Assembly (NCBI RefSeq): GCF_964204645.1
Contig: NC_134026.1
Coordinates: 11,124,450 to 11,188,449 of the forward strand
Source: Tubulanus polymorphus
Taxonomy: Eukaryota > Nemertea > Palaeonemertea > Tubulaniformes > Tubulanidae
DNA: 64,000 nucleotides
Direction of reading: 5' to 3'
The position numbers were made by a program, and so were the translations under genes. Positions 13,094 through 24,900 of the stretch are shown piece by piece. The notes beneath the pieces are model-generated. The model did not search any database and was not told the origin of the DNA. It worked only from the letters and a program-made list of their open reading frames with translations. Position 1 is the stretch's first letter. Each line of letters begins with the position of its first letter.

Positions 13094-14193
13094 CCAAAGT
13101 TACATTATTATGATAAGTGAAACTAGACGAAAAACGGCGCTATTGTAACACTAGCTTATAAATTTTTTCAATCAACACTTACCATAACATTAACAGGACT
13201 AAAAACCTCTTTTTCAGTAATTTGTTCCGGCTGAAAGTATACGTTTCATTCTCCGTGTAGATAAATTACTACTCGAGGAAATGTACTGACTCCCTAGATT
13301 AATAACGGAAAATTCCATTTTAATTTGTAAATGATTCATTCCAATGTAGAAAGAATTGGCAAATACTGTTCAATACCGGCTGAGCATTCAGTTTAGGAAT
13401 TATACAATATAGTATGCAAACGAGTATCTTATTCCTGGACATATCGTGATTTAAAAATAGTTCATGGTGTAATCTAGGCCTACTTGTTAGGCATGGACAT
13501 GTTGTACTTTGCATGCATCAATCATGAAATATTTGTAATGCATCAATCATGTCCATGAAATAAAGTTTTGATGAATTTGATTTAATTGATTGATTGGTAC
13601 ACGCCACTGATTTTACCGATTACAGTACATTCAATTAACATCATCGACTATGAATATTTGATGAAACACAATAATACTTGCTTTTGAGCTTGGATTCAAA
13701 CACCAGACTTTTCGAACTAAGAAATTAACCATGAAAATTGATTAGAAACAGCAACGACTATCCTCGAAATAATTGCAAATGGCGCCGTACGTGCCTGCAT
13801 GCTCATTCCAAGTCCTTTGCTAGCCGTCGTCAACGGTTCGAATCCCGTAAATACCTGCTAATTTTTCGAAGTCGTTTTTGAATAATTATATTTTCTTAGA
13901 ACTCAACAGCGAATGTAAAAACATATCATAACCTTATTTTATTTATTAAGCCGAATGAAAATACAAACTCACTAGTCCGTGGACATTGGTTCTTGGTTTT
14001 TGCACAGTAGGGTGTCAGTGTTAGATAAAATCTAACCATGTGTTGAAAATGTTGAAATAATGAGTACAGTTATGGAAATATTCTTATTCCAACATGGATT
14101 CTATGACTAAAATGCAGATGTTCAGAATTTGGAACCAACATGGGAATGGTTCATATCCGAAATATTCACACTGTGTTGTAGATTGGAATAACT

Positions 14194-14470
14194 GATGTTA
14201 ATCACATGTGTTATTCTAATGACACGTGTGATCCTAGCGGTTACACATGTGATCTGTGTTGTTGAGCCAATCACATGTGTGAATCACACATGTATTTCTC
14301 AATCACACATGTATTTCAGAATCACACATGTGATCATGTGTTATTCACACATGTGATATGCTCCACAACACAGATCACACATGTGATAGCTGGAATCACA
14401 TGTGTTTTCTGTGTCTTTCACACCTTTCACACATGTAATGTGTGTTATTCACACATATAACATGTGTGAA
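14194..14470. repeat. Right array of CACATGTG palindromes
   Basis: Second cluster of ACACATGTGAT-type palindromes at the right end of the 2.2-kb element, more diverged than the left one and ending in the inverted TIR. Confidence 0.75.
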
Positions 14471-15545
14471 TTTTTTGTAAGGGACTCAGAGGCCTCTACA
14501 TTCTAACCAGCGTTTTAACTGAACATTGGTGTGTTGCTCTATCTCTGCAGATAGTTTAGCACCCGGTACGTCATCTTCAGTTAATTTGATAATTTGAATT
14601 GAAGCCATTTTTAGTAATTAAATCGATTGTTCGTATGTGTACACTATAGAAATACTATGTCTTGCAGTGAAAGTTTGCCAGACATCCGGGAACTGCCACA
14701 CACGTGTGTACTTTAGCACTGGATAGTGACGTAGCTCTAACGCTGCGCTATTACAGCCTATTGCATTTCTTTCACATCTTAAGCCAAAAGAAGTTTTCTC
14801 TATCAAATGAAATTGCTGACTTCAAAATTACGTGAACATCTCAACACTGCACTTTTATACGCTAATCGTTTGATCTTTTATAATAAGTTGGTAATTTCAT
14901 TTCAACCAAACTGTATAACTACGAAATAAGATTTTGATTATGGTATCATTTCTAGCAAGCGATAAAATGATATTCATTAACGAACAAGCAGAGAACAGCG
15001 TGACAAAGTGAACATCACATGGATTACTTAAAAATCGTTTGTATCGAAATAAACATTCTAAGTATTTTAGATACATATTTTTCGTAATTCATTTTTTGCA
15101 CATATGATTTCATTTGTATATTCCTCTCTCATATACCCTTAAAAACAAATTAAGCCTATAAGACAAATTTATTTTTTTGTCTTGTCTTTCTTTTCTAATA
15201 AAATCAAAGATTTATGAACGCACCAGAATGTTTCATTAACGCAAATGTAAAACAAAAATCTTAAAATTCTAAGAATTCTAGGACTGGCTCTATACTTTAG
15301 TATTAATGGATTTAATCCATGATGATGTTATATGAATGAATAGTTTTCCATTTTGTTGAGCGTAATATAATTTAGGGGATTCTTAGCATCTCAAAAACTT
15401 TGATTTTCTATTCACAGAACTGTATTCAAAGCATACAGAGTTCTGTATACAAAGCATATAGGGTTTAACAGTACCTTTGAACCTGTCACGTATCACTGCC
15501 AATCTTTAACAGATGGTGCTATTTTGAACAGGAAATAACCATGCC

Positions 15546-15926
15546 ATCTCAAAATGGTCACTTTTCAATAGTTGACTTTTAGAAACGATGTGTTTTGAGA
15601 GTAGCTGCTATGGTAGGAGTTACTATCACTAAGTCACTGTTAACAGGCGGGTGGTTTTACAGTCACTTCTACTGCTAGTGTGCACTATCGAAACCAGATG
15701 TTTCAAAATGGTCACTTCTCAATAGTAGACTCTTCGAAACAGCCACTATAGAAAACCAACCGAATTGAAAGGAATACTATTCCAGAGTGACTGTTTTGAA
15801 ATGTATACTACTGAAAAAGTAGCCGATATCGTTAATTGCTTATTGTTCTCAAGTGGCTACTAAGTAAAAGTAGACGTTTGGGCTCAAAAGTGTGATAGAC
15901 ATGTTCTTGGATTCAGCCTTTCATAT
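15546..15926 (-). repeat. Right long TIR of ISL2EU element (interrupted)
   Basis: Inverted counterpart of 6704-7084. Its last 8 bp (GACAACAC) are displaced to 20396-20403 by the element at 15927-20391. ATAT occurs at both edges of that insert (15923-15926, 20392-20395). Confidence 0.87.
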
Positions 15927-16022
15927 CGCGGAAAGACGGAATCGCGGAATTTTCCAAAAACGCGGAATTTCTTTATTTTTACTATATATAGTAAACGGGG
16001 TTTTCCCACGGGGATACCCACT

Positions 16023-19000
16023 TACTATGCTCCTCTTACTATGATCTGGAAACTTTAAACCAACAGCATCCTTATGAAAACTCCGACTTTAAAATCCTGA
16101 ACCGGAACTGCAATGGACTTTTGAACAAACTCAACGATCTTCAAAACTTACTAAACATTCTAAATTCTGACTGTAAATTATCTTTTGACGCGATTGCAGT
16201 CCAAGAAACTAAACTCAACTCTATCACCGAACCTCAAAAATTATAATATTCTTCTAAAAAATTATAATTTCATCTCTGAACCTCGAAATTCCCATGGAGG
16301 TGGGATAGGTCTTTTCCTTTCTAAAACCTTTCAGTACAAAGAATGTAACTTCATCTCAAATCCAACAGATAATAATGTACAATGGAAATTCTACAAAATT
16401 TGGAAAAAAAATGAAAATCACGCACAGAAAATAATTGGAATAGTTTACAAACCCCCAGCATCAAACACCCATCAATTTTTACAAGCTTTGGAAACGGAAA
16501 TCGCTAAACTCAGTCCCTTGAATACAGATATCCTCATCTGTGGAGTCTATTGACCTGATAAAAACAAATCAAGAAAATTATAGCTCTCTTTTTTCGAATT
16601 ACTTAGCACAAACTCATTTACTCCACTCATTACCCTGCCAACTAGAGTCACTCACCGAAGTGCCACTCTAATTGACAACATATTTACTAACTCACATAAC
16701 TATTACTCGGGCATCCTTACAACACCACTCTCGGACCATTTTATCACTTTTGCGTGTAGTCACAGAACAAAACAAAAACCCAATAGTAAACAAACATACA
16801 CAAAAAATTTTATCAGTGAACAAGGATTTAACAATATGTGTGATAAACTCAGCGATATTGACTTCCCAACACTCCTAAACAACAACCTTTCAATAAACGA
16901 AACATTCGAATCATTTTCAGCGACCTTAAGCACAATAATTAATTCAGAAACCACTTAAAAAAACTGAAACAAAACAAATATAACACACCAAGAAGCCCAT
17001 GGATAACTAAAGGCATAATTCAATCGATCTACAACAAAGATAAAAAATACATACACCTAATGTCTATAAAAAATGAAATCCTACGTGCTATCGAACAACA
17101 CAACTTCAAAACATACAGAAACAAACTTAACTCAATCATTAGACTTTACAAAAAACTTCACTACCAAAAATCCTTAAAAATGGCAAACGGCAACATAAAA
17201 GACACCTGGAAAATCCTGAGGGAAGTAATCGGAAAAACTAACAATAAACAAGACATTACACACTCATTCAAAATTAACAACATTAAGATTACCGACCCAA
17301 TCAAAATTGCCAACTCTTTTAACAATCACTTCAATCAAATTGGTGAACATCTAGCAAATGAACTTCCCTTGTCTCAAATGCCATCTCAACACTACCTGAA
17401 CAATTTACCTAGATCCGACTCTAACTTCTTCCTCATGCCAGTGTGCGAAAGAGAAGTCATAGAAACTATAAATAATCTCAAAACAAAACACTCAAGTGGT
17501 CATGACAACATTTCCACATACACCCTACAGAGAATCATCAACCACATATCATACCCTCTAACTTGCCTTTTAAATCAATCCTTCTCAACAGGCAAATTCC
17601 CCGATTTACTTAAAATAGCTAAAATAACACCTTTACATAACAAAGGTGACATAAACCTGATCGAAAATTATCGACCCATTTCACTACTAAATTCACTTTC
17701 CAAAATCTACGAAAAACTTGTACATAGACGACTATCTAAATTCATTGACAAACACCTTTTTCCTAACCAATATGGTTTCCGACACAGCCATTCAACCGAA
17801 CATGCAATACTCGAACTCATAGACAGAATTTCTAACTCACTAAATAACCATGAATGGACAATAGGCATTTTCCTGGACCTTTCGAAGGCTTTTGACACTC
17901 TTAACCACGATATACTACTAGATAAACTTGAACACAACATTACGGCATCCGAGGAATAGCAAGAGATTGGTTTTCCTCATATCTTTCTAATCGTCAACAA
18001 TACGTTTCGTACAAATCCTACAACTCCTCTACACTATCCTCAAACATCGGTGTACCCCAGGGTTCCATCCTAGGTCCACTTCTCTTTCTAATTTACATCA
18101 ATGATATCTATGCCTCCACGGTAAACATGAAGTACATATTATTCGCTGACGATACAAATTGCATTGCTTCTCATACACACCTCAACACACTCATACAGTA
18201 TATTAATTATGACCTAAACATATTGAATGACTGGCTTATCGCTAAAAAACTAACCCCTAATCTGAACAAAACTAAATATATCATATTTCATAATTATCAG
18301 AGAAGACCATTCATAAACCACATACAACAAATCAAAATAGGCAACTTTGAACTTGCAAGAGTAAAACAAATAGATTTCCTCGGCTTGACAATACATGAAA
18401 ATCTGAACTGGAAACCACATATCGACAAAATACACGAGAAAATTTCACAAATTACTGGTATCATAAACAAAACTAAAAACATCCTAGACACACAAAATTT
18501 ACTTTCTCTTTACTACACCTTAGTCTATCCTCATTTGAACTATGGCTTGTTGGCTTGGGGCCACTCGCCTTATAATAAAAAATGCCTCCTAATCCAAAAG
18601 AAGATTGTTCGAATAATCACCAACTCTAAGTACACTGCACACACAGACCCACTTTTTAAAAATCTTGAAATCCTCAAAATCAATGATGTCCTCATCCTTA
18701 AAACTGCACTTTTTATTCAAAACACCATCAAATCTTCACCCCATTACTTTTCTAATTACTTCACCGCGGAAAACTTATCTCCTTTAGTCAACATCAGAAA
18801 AAGCATATATTTAGACCACGCATATTCTTTATTTTCAAAACAAACACCGCCAACCCCGCATCAAAATTCACCTCAAAACATTCTTTCAAACATCTGGCAA
18901 AAACTACCTTTTCCCAATGACATCCTACAAACAAGCAAACAAAATTTAAAACGTAAACTCAGACCATATCTCACCTCCACCTACAATGATATCCATCAAT

Positions 19001-19326
19001 GTAATAACCCTAACTGTTATAATTGCTCACTCTCCTGAACCCTCTAGCTTACTCATATATACTATCCTGTAATTATCAAAAATCATCAACTTTCATTTCC
19101 TTCTCCTTTATTTCTTCATTTCCCTTTCGTTTTTTTTCCCTGGGTGCGACAGCGGCCTAAAGGCTTTGCTTGGCCCACACTGAAAGCTACTGTTCTCTCT
19201 CTCTTTTTATAATTGTGCTTTGTTTAAAAAAATTGTAAATTTTATTGTTTGTTTTCTCTCAACCTGTGTACATAGCCTGTCATGCTTTCTGTGAAATAAA
19301 TTTGAACTTGAACTTGAACTTGAACG
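16023..19326 (+). mobile_element. 5'-truncated non-LTR retrotransposon
   Basis: Starts without an ORF1 just inside the left TIR of the host element and ends in a short tandem tail (TTGAAC)n at about 19300-19326. That tail type is usual for CR1/L2/Jockey-superfamily elements. It carries an APE endonuclease followed by a reverse transcriptase on the plus strand. Target duplication could not be defined. Confidence 0.78.
16087..19038 (+). pseudogene. APE endonuclease-reverse transcriptase ORF2, frame-broken
   Basis: Pieces in order: APE start (ILNRNCNGLLNKL, then AVQETKL), a 122-codon APE stretch ending near 16553, a second APE piece near 16660 (IDNIFTNS, then LSDHF), RT from 17060 ([18 protein letters not shown], then [16 protein letters not shown]), a frameshift at about 17940, then GVPQGSILGPLLF and the catalytic FADD at about 18145, and a 303-codon C-terminal piece ending in a Cys-rich CNNPNCYNC at 19035. 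At least three frame breaks make it inactive. Codon use is A/C-rich on this strand, unlike the surroundings. Confidence 0.83.
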
Positions 19327-20429
19327 TGCTTTGCTAATTCAGTGATACAGAGTATCGCTGCATTAACTGAAGGAATACAGATCGATGGTACGTAAACGTA
19401 GGATTTGTGATGACACCATGGGTCATTCTCCAGGACTCATTTCCGAGTTAAGATTTGACTCTGGTCTCTGGATTTAAAACATTGGAAATGAATTGATTCT
19501 AAGAAACTGAGAGTTAACTCACAAATGTGGAACTGGATCGATGTCAGACGAAAATAAATAGACATTATGTATATTTCATTCTGGCTTAGGATTGTTCATG
19601 CGTGTTGTGTGTCTACATTGTTGTTATAAGCGAATGTGGTTTATCTTTTAGAATTAAATGATATGAAAGATTATAAAATGGTTTCGTTTTTTTAATGTTT
19701 ACTTTGTGACTGCTATAACATATATGTCCCTATGCTGATTATTTGGATCAAAAGAATCTTATTGGTACCGGTACTGGACGGCCGTAAAATTATAATAATT
19801 TCAAAGGAATTTGAACCGGTACTTGTTTGGTCGTAGGATTTCATGTTTGCAACCATCTACAACTACGGTCCGACACCGCGAACGTGCCCAATATTTATCT
19901 GATAATATTCGTTTCTGAAGTTCTCAAAAAGTCGATGAACTTCGATAACCGAAGTTTGCCTAGTAGAATAGACATTAGGTGCCTGGTCTCTTTCACCCCA
20001 CTTGATTCTGACTTCTTCTACAGGTGGCAGCCAGGGCCACCTTCGGTTATCTGAGTTAGTCGAGTATAGTCGAACTAAACGAAACCGAATGTCCGATAGT
20101 CGGAACTATATTCCGGAAATAGTTCGAAAATCAAGCGCATTCGGTTATTAGTTCTGACCACTAGTCGACTAGATACGAAAACCGAATTTGGCCCAGTCAA
20201 CGGTATCGTAATATAATAATTCCATATAAAATTGCCTGCAAATAATGGGATTCGAACCTAACTCGTTGCATCGATCGGTCCGGTGCCCTGTCCGACAGTG
20301 GGTATCCCCGTGGGAAAACCCGTTTACTATTTAAAGTAAAAATGAAGAAATTCCGCGTTTTTGGAAAATTCCGCGATTCCGTCTTTCCGCGATATGACAA
20401 CACCGGTTGAATACTGCGTTATGTAAAAT

Positions 20430-20870
20430 TTGCCTGTTTATCAATCGGTACCTATAGATATTTTGTAACCGCAATCAATGGCCAAATTGTAGACTATGGC
20501 ATGTTGTATGAATGCTTGCGTTGAATTTCAAAGACCATTTTGTATATGGTCACTAGGGGCGTTGAATAACTTCCATTTGAACTGTTTGAAGTACTTTCAT
20601 ATTCTATTGGTAACTAAGCATATTTTGTTACTACAATTACTTGGAAAATAGTAGCTCATGGAATGTTCTATGAGAGTTTCGAGGTCATTGCTTTCTAAAT
20701 TCGTTCACCAGGGGGGCTTTGAATAGCCAAATAACTTAGTATTTTCATATTGCAATGGTCGTTAGGCATAATTTGTAACCACAATCGATTACAAAATTGT
20801 AGCTCGTGACATTTTCTATGATTGTGGTGAGTTTCAAGGTCATTTTTCTTTCTTCATTTCTTCTCCAGAG
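20430..20870 (+). repeat. Diverged core repeats of the pearl/HINE type
   Basis: About three degenerate copies of a ~150-bp unit with the order: 'TATGGTCAC.AGGGG.GTTGAATA', 'AGTATTTTCATAT', 'GCATATTTTGTTAC', 'CAAAATTGTAGCTCATG', 'TTCTATGA', 'GTTTC.AGGTCATT'. It matches the 154-bp core arrays at 40.9-41.5 kb and elsewhere, but no element ends are seen here. Confidence 0.65.
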
Positions 20871-20949
20871 GTATTGCCCTATTTCTGTGACATAGGCGTA
20901 AGGTTCTTCACCATACCATTGTACCGAGGCAGTGTCTTGAAATTAAATC

Positions 20950-23900
20950 ATACTTTTCTTATTACAGCCATACCAAAAAAGAAAAGTGGCCAAAAACTAA
21001 CAAGGGCAGAGATACAGCGGCAATATCGAGCATGTCGCGACGCAGACCCCGAGAGGCGTGTTCAATATTTAAGAGATAAAATACGAAAGAATGAAGACAT
21101 TATCGTGGGCAAACGGAAATTAGTTAAAGACCTTAGTGAGAGAGAGTTAAGAATACAACGAAAATATTGGAATAATTATACTCGCAAATGCAGAGCAGCA
21201 AAGAAAGTTATGCAAAACATTCAGACTCCACCAGTATCCAGTTGAAGAACTATCTATACCCCCCCCCCCCCCATAAATCCTGGTCCATCAAGGTATGTAT
21301 GTCCCTAAAAGTTAATAGACATGTAAATTCTTGCATACTAATCAAAAACATTTTCTGGTCCATTACATATCAGACATACGCTACATTAGACCACACCAAA
21401 AAAATCATGTTTTTCGGGCGGGGCAATCACCAAAATGGTTAGGTAGGTAGGGAATATTTTTTTCTTTTCATTGAAAAATAAATTTGGGAATACTTTTGAA
21501 AATGGGGTAGGTCATCGTAAATAATTTTTACTGGACCAAAATTTTAGTCAGGAATATGATTAACAGCTATAGTAGACCACAATACTAAAAGGGAATTGAG
21601 GTGTTTGTACAATTACCTTTAAACAAACTATATTTTGAACATATTTCAAGGAATTCCTGGAATTTTACAATCCAAGGTCGCCATCACGTCCGATTAGCAA
21701 AGTTGTCTGAGCATGGTTGCACCATCTCCAGAATCAAATTGTTAAATCCGATGTAATAAAATATTTTTTTGATGATGATCCCAGTGCCGACATCACGATT
21801 TGATTGAAAAGAAAATATTTACAAGACATTTATAAGAATGTAGAGTTTGGTAGTCAGTCGGCCGCATATATATTTTTGAAAGAGTTTCACCCAAAGTTTC
21901 GAATAAGGGTCGGTAGGCAATTATGTTTTATTCTTAAAATGATTATTTGGAATGGGAAATATCGGGTCGGTCGGGCCCTTGAAACAGAGCTTTCTTTTGG
22001 TGTGGCCTTATCGACGTATATGGTTTCTCATACGCCACTACATGTTCTAACTATCGTAATCCTGTCATCTGGTAACTAAATGGATATTCATATTTTTCAG
22101 ACAAATGCTGGCGGCAAATAAAAAGTATAAAGTCGAAAAAAAATCTCTGCAAGCTGAAAACCAATGTCTCAGGGAAAGATTACAAAAGAACGATAATCTA
22201 GTAAATATGTATAGAATGAGATATCAACGTCTGCAGTCAAAGGTTAATAAAGTTGAAAAAAACATGAAAAGTCCTAGAACACGTACAAGAGAGTTACTGC
22301 GATGTTATTCAACAGGAAAAGGCGAGCGTGTACGTAAGCAACTTGTGTTTCATTTTGCATTATGTCAAAATCTAAAACGACAGTACCGATTATCAGAATG
22401 ACACCGTGATAAGCAAAGATACGGCCGACTATTTAGCAATAATCTGATCAAAAAAGTTACAAGTTATGAAAGCTGGCAAAATGAACTAGGATTAAGCAAT
22501 AAAACTTGGTCTATGCTCAAAAGAGAACATTCTGAAGAATTGAAGAATTTTTCATTAGGGATGATGTCAGGAGGTTAGCTGCAGGGAAGAAAAACACTAT
22601 AACTAGAAACAAAGTAAAGAAGCAACGCAGAAGGCTGTGTGATTTCTTAACATGAAGTACAAGTCAGAAGTTGATAGTCCAATCAGTTATTCATATTTCT
22701 GTGCATTGCGACCGTTCTGGGTTCAACCTCCAAAGGAATCAGATCGTGTGATACCTACTAGTGTAAAGTGCATGAAAATGTTCATTTCATTTGTGAAAAG
22801 TTGAAAAATCTTGGCTATTTGGAATGAAGCAATGTAACAGTGTTGTTGAACAGCATCACGTGTTACTTACTCCAATTCAGCAGCTTGCGCCTACAATTAA
22901 TGTGAAGAATGTAAAGATCGAACGGTTGTTTCACTCAAACCAATTGATGAAAACCTGAATGTCACTTTCACTCAATAGGTGACGATGTATGATGATCAAA
23001 ACTGTAAGGTAACCACGAAAACCAGCGAAACTTGCTGTTTAAATGATATATACGAATTTACTGAACAATTGATTGTTCTTAAACGCCATCAGTATAACAT
23101 TGGACATCAATACAATGTTTATAGAGAGATAAGACAGAAATTAACTGAGTCTGAATGCTCGATTGACGTGGATTTCAGTGAAAATTACTTGTACCAGTAT
23201 TCGAAAGAAGTTCAATCAGTGCACTTTGGAGCTTCTCATCAACAAGAAGCAACACTGCACACTGGAATGTTGTACACACAAAGTAATAAACAGGGTTTTT
23301 GCACCATATCTGATAGTCGTGCCCACTATCCTGTTGCCATTTGGTGCCACCTGGAAACCATTCTGTTATACATTAAAACTCGTTACCCAATGGTAAAAAA
23401 GCTGTATTTCTTCAGCGATGGGCCTACTACTCAATACATACAGAAATTTTCGTTGGTTGGAACTTCTTTGAGTCCAGTCACGGTAACCTTTACCCGGATG
23501 GCATTGGGGGAGCACTGAAGCGGTCGGCTGATGACATCATTAAACGTGGAACTGATATTCCCAACGCATACACTCTATTTAAGTATTTAAAAAGCTCATC
23601 AGTTAACCTAAAATACATCCCTCAGTCAATTATTGACGAGAAAACAACTAATCTAGAAAAAGAGATGGCAGATTTATGTCCCATTAAAGAAACTATGAAG
23701 CTCCATCAGCTAATAAGTCGGTTATTTTGTAGAAACCTGAGCTGTGCTGGTAGTGAAAAGTGTCTACCAATTATGGGAAGCACGTGTTGCGCCTGGTGAA
23801 ATGGATGCGCACACTAAAATTCCAGATATTCCTCACATTTAGCCACTCCAGTAATAAATATGGAAGTTGGAGAGAATTGTCTGGTCAAGTACGATGATGT

Positions 23901-24096
23901 CCTTTACCCAAGTCTCGTATTATCAGTTGATACTAACGAAGTTAAGGTGAAATGTATGATACGCATTCGTTTATACAAATTCATTTGGCCAACTCGTGTT
24001 GATATTTTTACTTCAACCAAGGACAATATTGTGAAAAAAACTTCAAGAGCCCCCAATGAAGACAACTCGGAGATATTATTCACTCACTATCTGTGA
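20950..24096 (+). pseudogene. Decayed transposase-like gene of an unassigned family
   Basis: Fragments in three frames read in order as one protein. Basic N-terminus (about 20970-21243: TRAEIQRQYRACRDADPERR, then RCRAAKK-like). Coiled coil (22105-22401: KVEKKSLQAENQCLRERLQK). Middle part with CALRPFWVQPPKES near 22710 and CEECKDR near 22900. RNase-H-like core (22979-23518) with DVDFSENY, QSVHFGASHQ, HTG and YFFSDGPTTQY, then one frame over DGIGGALKRSADDIIKRGTD (23500-23560). C-terminal piece 23860-24096 (VKYDDVLYPSLVLSVD). Acidic residues in DFSENY and FSDG are good candidates for a DDE triad. I have seen this protein layout in marine invertebrates but cannot name the superfamily. Many stops and shifts; an intron is filled by the MITE at 21389-22007. 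Confidence 0.6.
21389..22007. mobile_element. PIF/Harbinger-type MITE
   Basis: Inverted ends GACCACACCAAAA (21389) and GGCCACACCAAAA (read inward from 22007), flanked by TTA on both sides (21386-21388, 22008-22010). That is the 3-bp TWA duplication typical of PIF/Harbinger. No gene inside; G+T-rich subterminal stretches. It sits within the decayed transposase-like gene, so it is younger than that gene or occupies its intron. Confidence 0.72.
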
Positions 24097-24895
24097 TTGG
24101 AAGACTATTGAAGATAACACAGGATATGTAGTTCAATGAAATTCTTATACGTTAGCCTTATCTATAGTCTTGTTCAAATCTACCACCTGTTTTGATATTG
24201 TAGTTAAATTGTTGAATTGATATTTGAAATATTTCAACTGTGTTCTTGTATTATGAGTGCAAAGTTATTGAAATTTTGGAATTTAGTGTGTTCATAGTTT
24301 ACTTCTCTATGATTAAACCTTCTGGCTGTCATAGAATATTGAAGAACAGAGAAGTTGTAGTTCAATTTTATTCGATAAGTTACGACATATTGTATAGTCA
24401 GTCTTCTAATATATCATTAGAACTTTATTACATTAGAATATAAAGCATTTGAGAAATGTACCCGGTAGTTCGATTGAATTTTAGAATGTTTTGCCCATGT
24501 TCTGTCATTTAGGCTAAAACAATTAAGTTTAGGCCTATCTTGAAGTATATCGACTAAAGTCTTTTAACTTTGGCTGTTAATTGTCTCTTGCTGTGATGTC
24601 AACGCCCTAGCAATTAAGCACAAGTGGTGTCTTGAGTGTCACAGATTGTCCGTAAAATTATTTTACAAGTTCATATCACATTTTGCCAATGGTGTTGACC
24701 CACTTGACCCACGTGTTACTGCAGTGACAGTTGGTGTTACCTTAAGTAAATCAGATAAAAAGAGAGTAATTAGATGTTGGACCATGAAATCTTTTTATTC
24801 ACTGTTTCAAGCTCATACACGTGATTAAAAATAAACATACGAATTTGCGTAGCATGAAGTTTAGCTGGTGTGAATGTACGTCAACCGGTATATTG
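24097..24895. other. No recognised feature
   Basis: AT-rich spacer between the decayed gene and the BEL/Pao element. Nothing supportable. Confidence 0.4.
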
Positions 24896-24900
24896 GTTTT

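Larger units (their letters stand above)
12278..14483. mobile_element. 2.2-kb nonautonomous TIR element with CACATGTG arrays
   Basis: Ends are inverted (CCCTTACAAAAAAATCACAC at the left, and CCCTTACAAAAAATTCACAC read in from the right) and flanked by AC on both sides (12276-12277, 14484-14485). It sits inside exon 1 of the YqaJ gene. Both ends carry dense palindromes built on TCACACATGTGA; the middle has no recognisable gene. The 2-bp duplication is compatible with ISL2EU-type mobilisation, but the TIR differs from that of the host element. Confidence 0.75.
10342..14608 (-). pseudogene. SAP-SWIM-YqaJ nuclease of ISL2EU, broken
   Basis: Minus-strand gene. Exon 1 starts at 14608 (MASIQIIKLTEDD, good Kozak context) and leads into a SAP-like helix KRWLECRGL. 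After the inserted element at 12278-14483 it continues SGRRADLIQR, ending at the donor CG|GTAAGT (12250-12245 region). Exon 2 starts at 12001 and runs to 10342. It holds a SWIM zinc-binding motif (CHCKASALSRCSHIAALL) and a YqaJ/lambda-exonuclease-like core (GIDFEDQARLDY, then ACSPDGLV and LIEIKI). Removing the insert with one copy of the AC duplication leaves a 1-nt frame error in the SAP region. A TAG interrupts exon 2 at about 11927, before a 518-residue open frame. The product would be a transposon-encoded exonuclease; its role in transposition is not established. Confidence 0.78.
15927..20391. mobile_element. TIR element (CGCGGAAAGACGG) inserted in the ISL2EU TIR
   Basis: Inverted ends of about 96 bp: CGCGGAAAGACGGAATCGCG at 15927 and its complement ending at 20391. 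Each extends inward to a GTGGGTATCCCCGTGGG block. ATAT is duplicated at the insertion point. The TIR contains three direct CGCGGAA words. The interior is mostly a nested non-LTR retrotransposon (about 16023-19326) plus about 1 kb without a gene. A tRNA-like stretch with a B box on the minus strand (20245-20290) abuts the right TIR. Superfamily not assigned; 4-bp duplications occur in several groups. Confidence 0.78.
6696..20403. mobile_element. ISL2EU-type DNA transposon with nested insertions
   Basis: Bounded by near-identical ~389-bp TIRs that start GTGTTGTCATATGAAAGGC and are flanked on both sides by CG (6694-6695 and 20404-20405), a 2-bp target duplication. Inside are two convergent genes: a THAP + DDE transposase (+) and a SAP/SWIM/YqaJ nuclease (-). 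That pair is the known signature of the ISL2EU group. The right TIR is split at 15926/20392 by a second element, and the nuclease exon is split by a third. Without them the element would be about 7.03 kb. Both genes carry frame breaks, so this copy is probably not autonomous now. Confidence 0.87.

Noticed and set aside
13783-13860. tRNA-like stretch with a B box GGTTCGAATCCC
   Set aside because: No A box at the right distance and no closed acceptor or anticodon stem; too little for a tRNA or SINE call.
14275-14460. His/Thr-rich 61-codon ORF
   Set aside because: It is a translation of the CACATGTG palindrome array, not a gene.
20245-20290. Possible tRNA gene on the minus strand
   Set aside because: The B box is perfect and a tRNA-like core is visible, but the acceptor stem does not close and the segment abuts a transposon TIR. 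Mentioned only as a tRNA-like relic.
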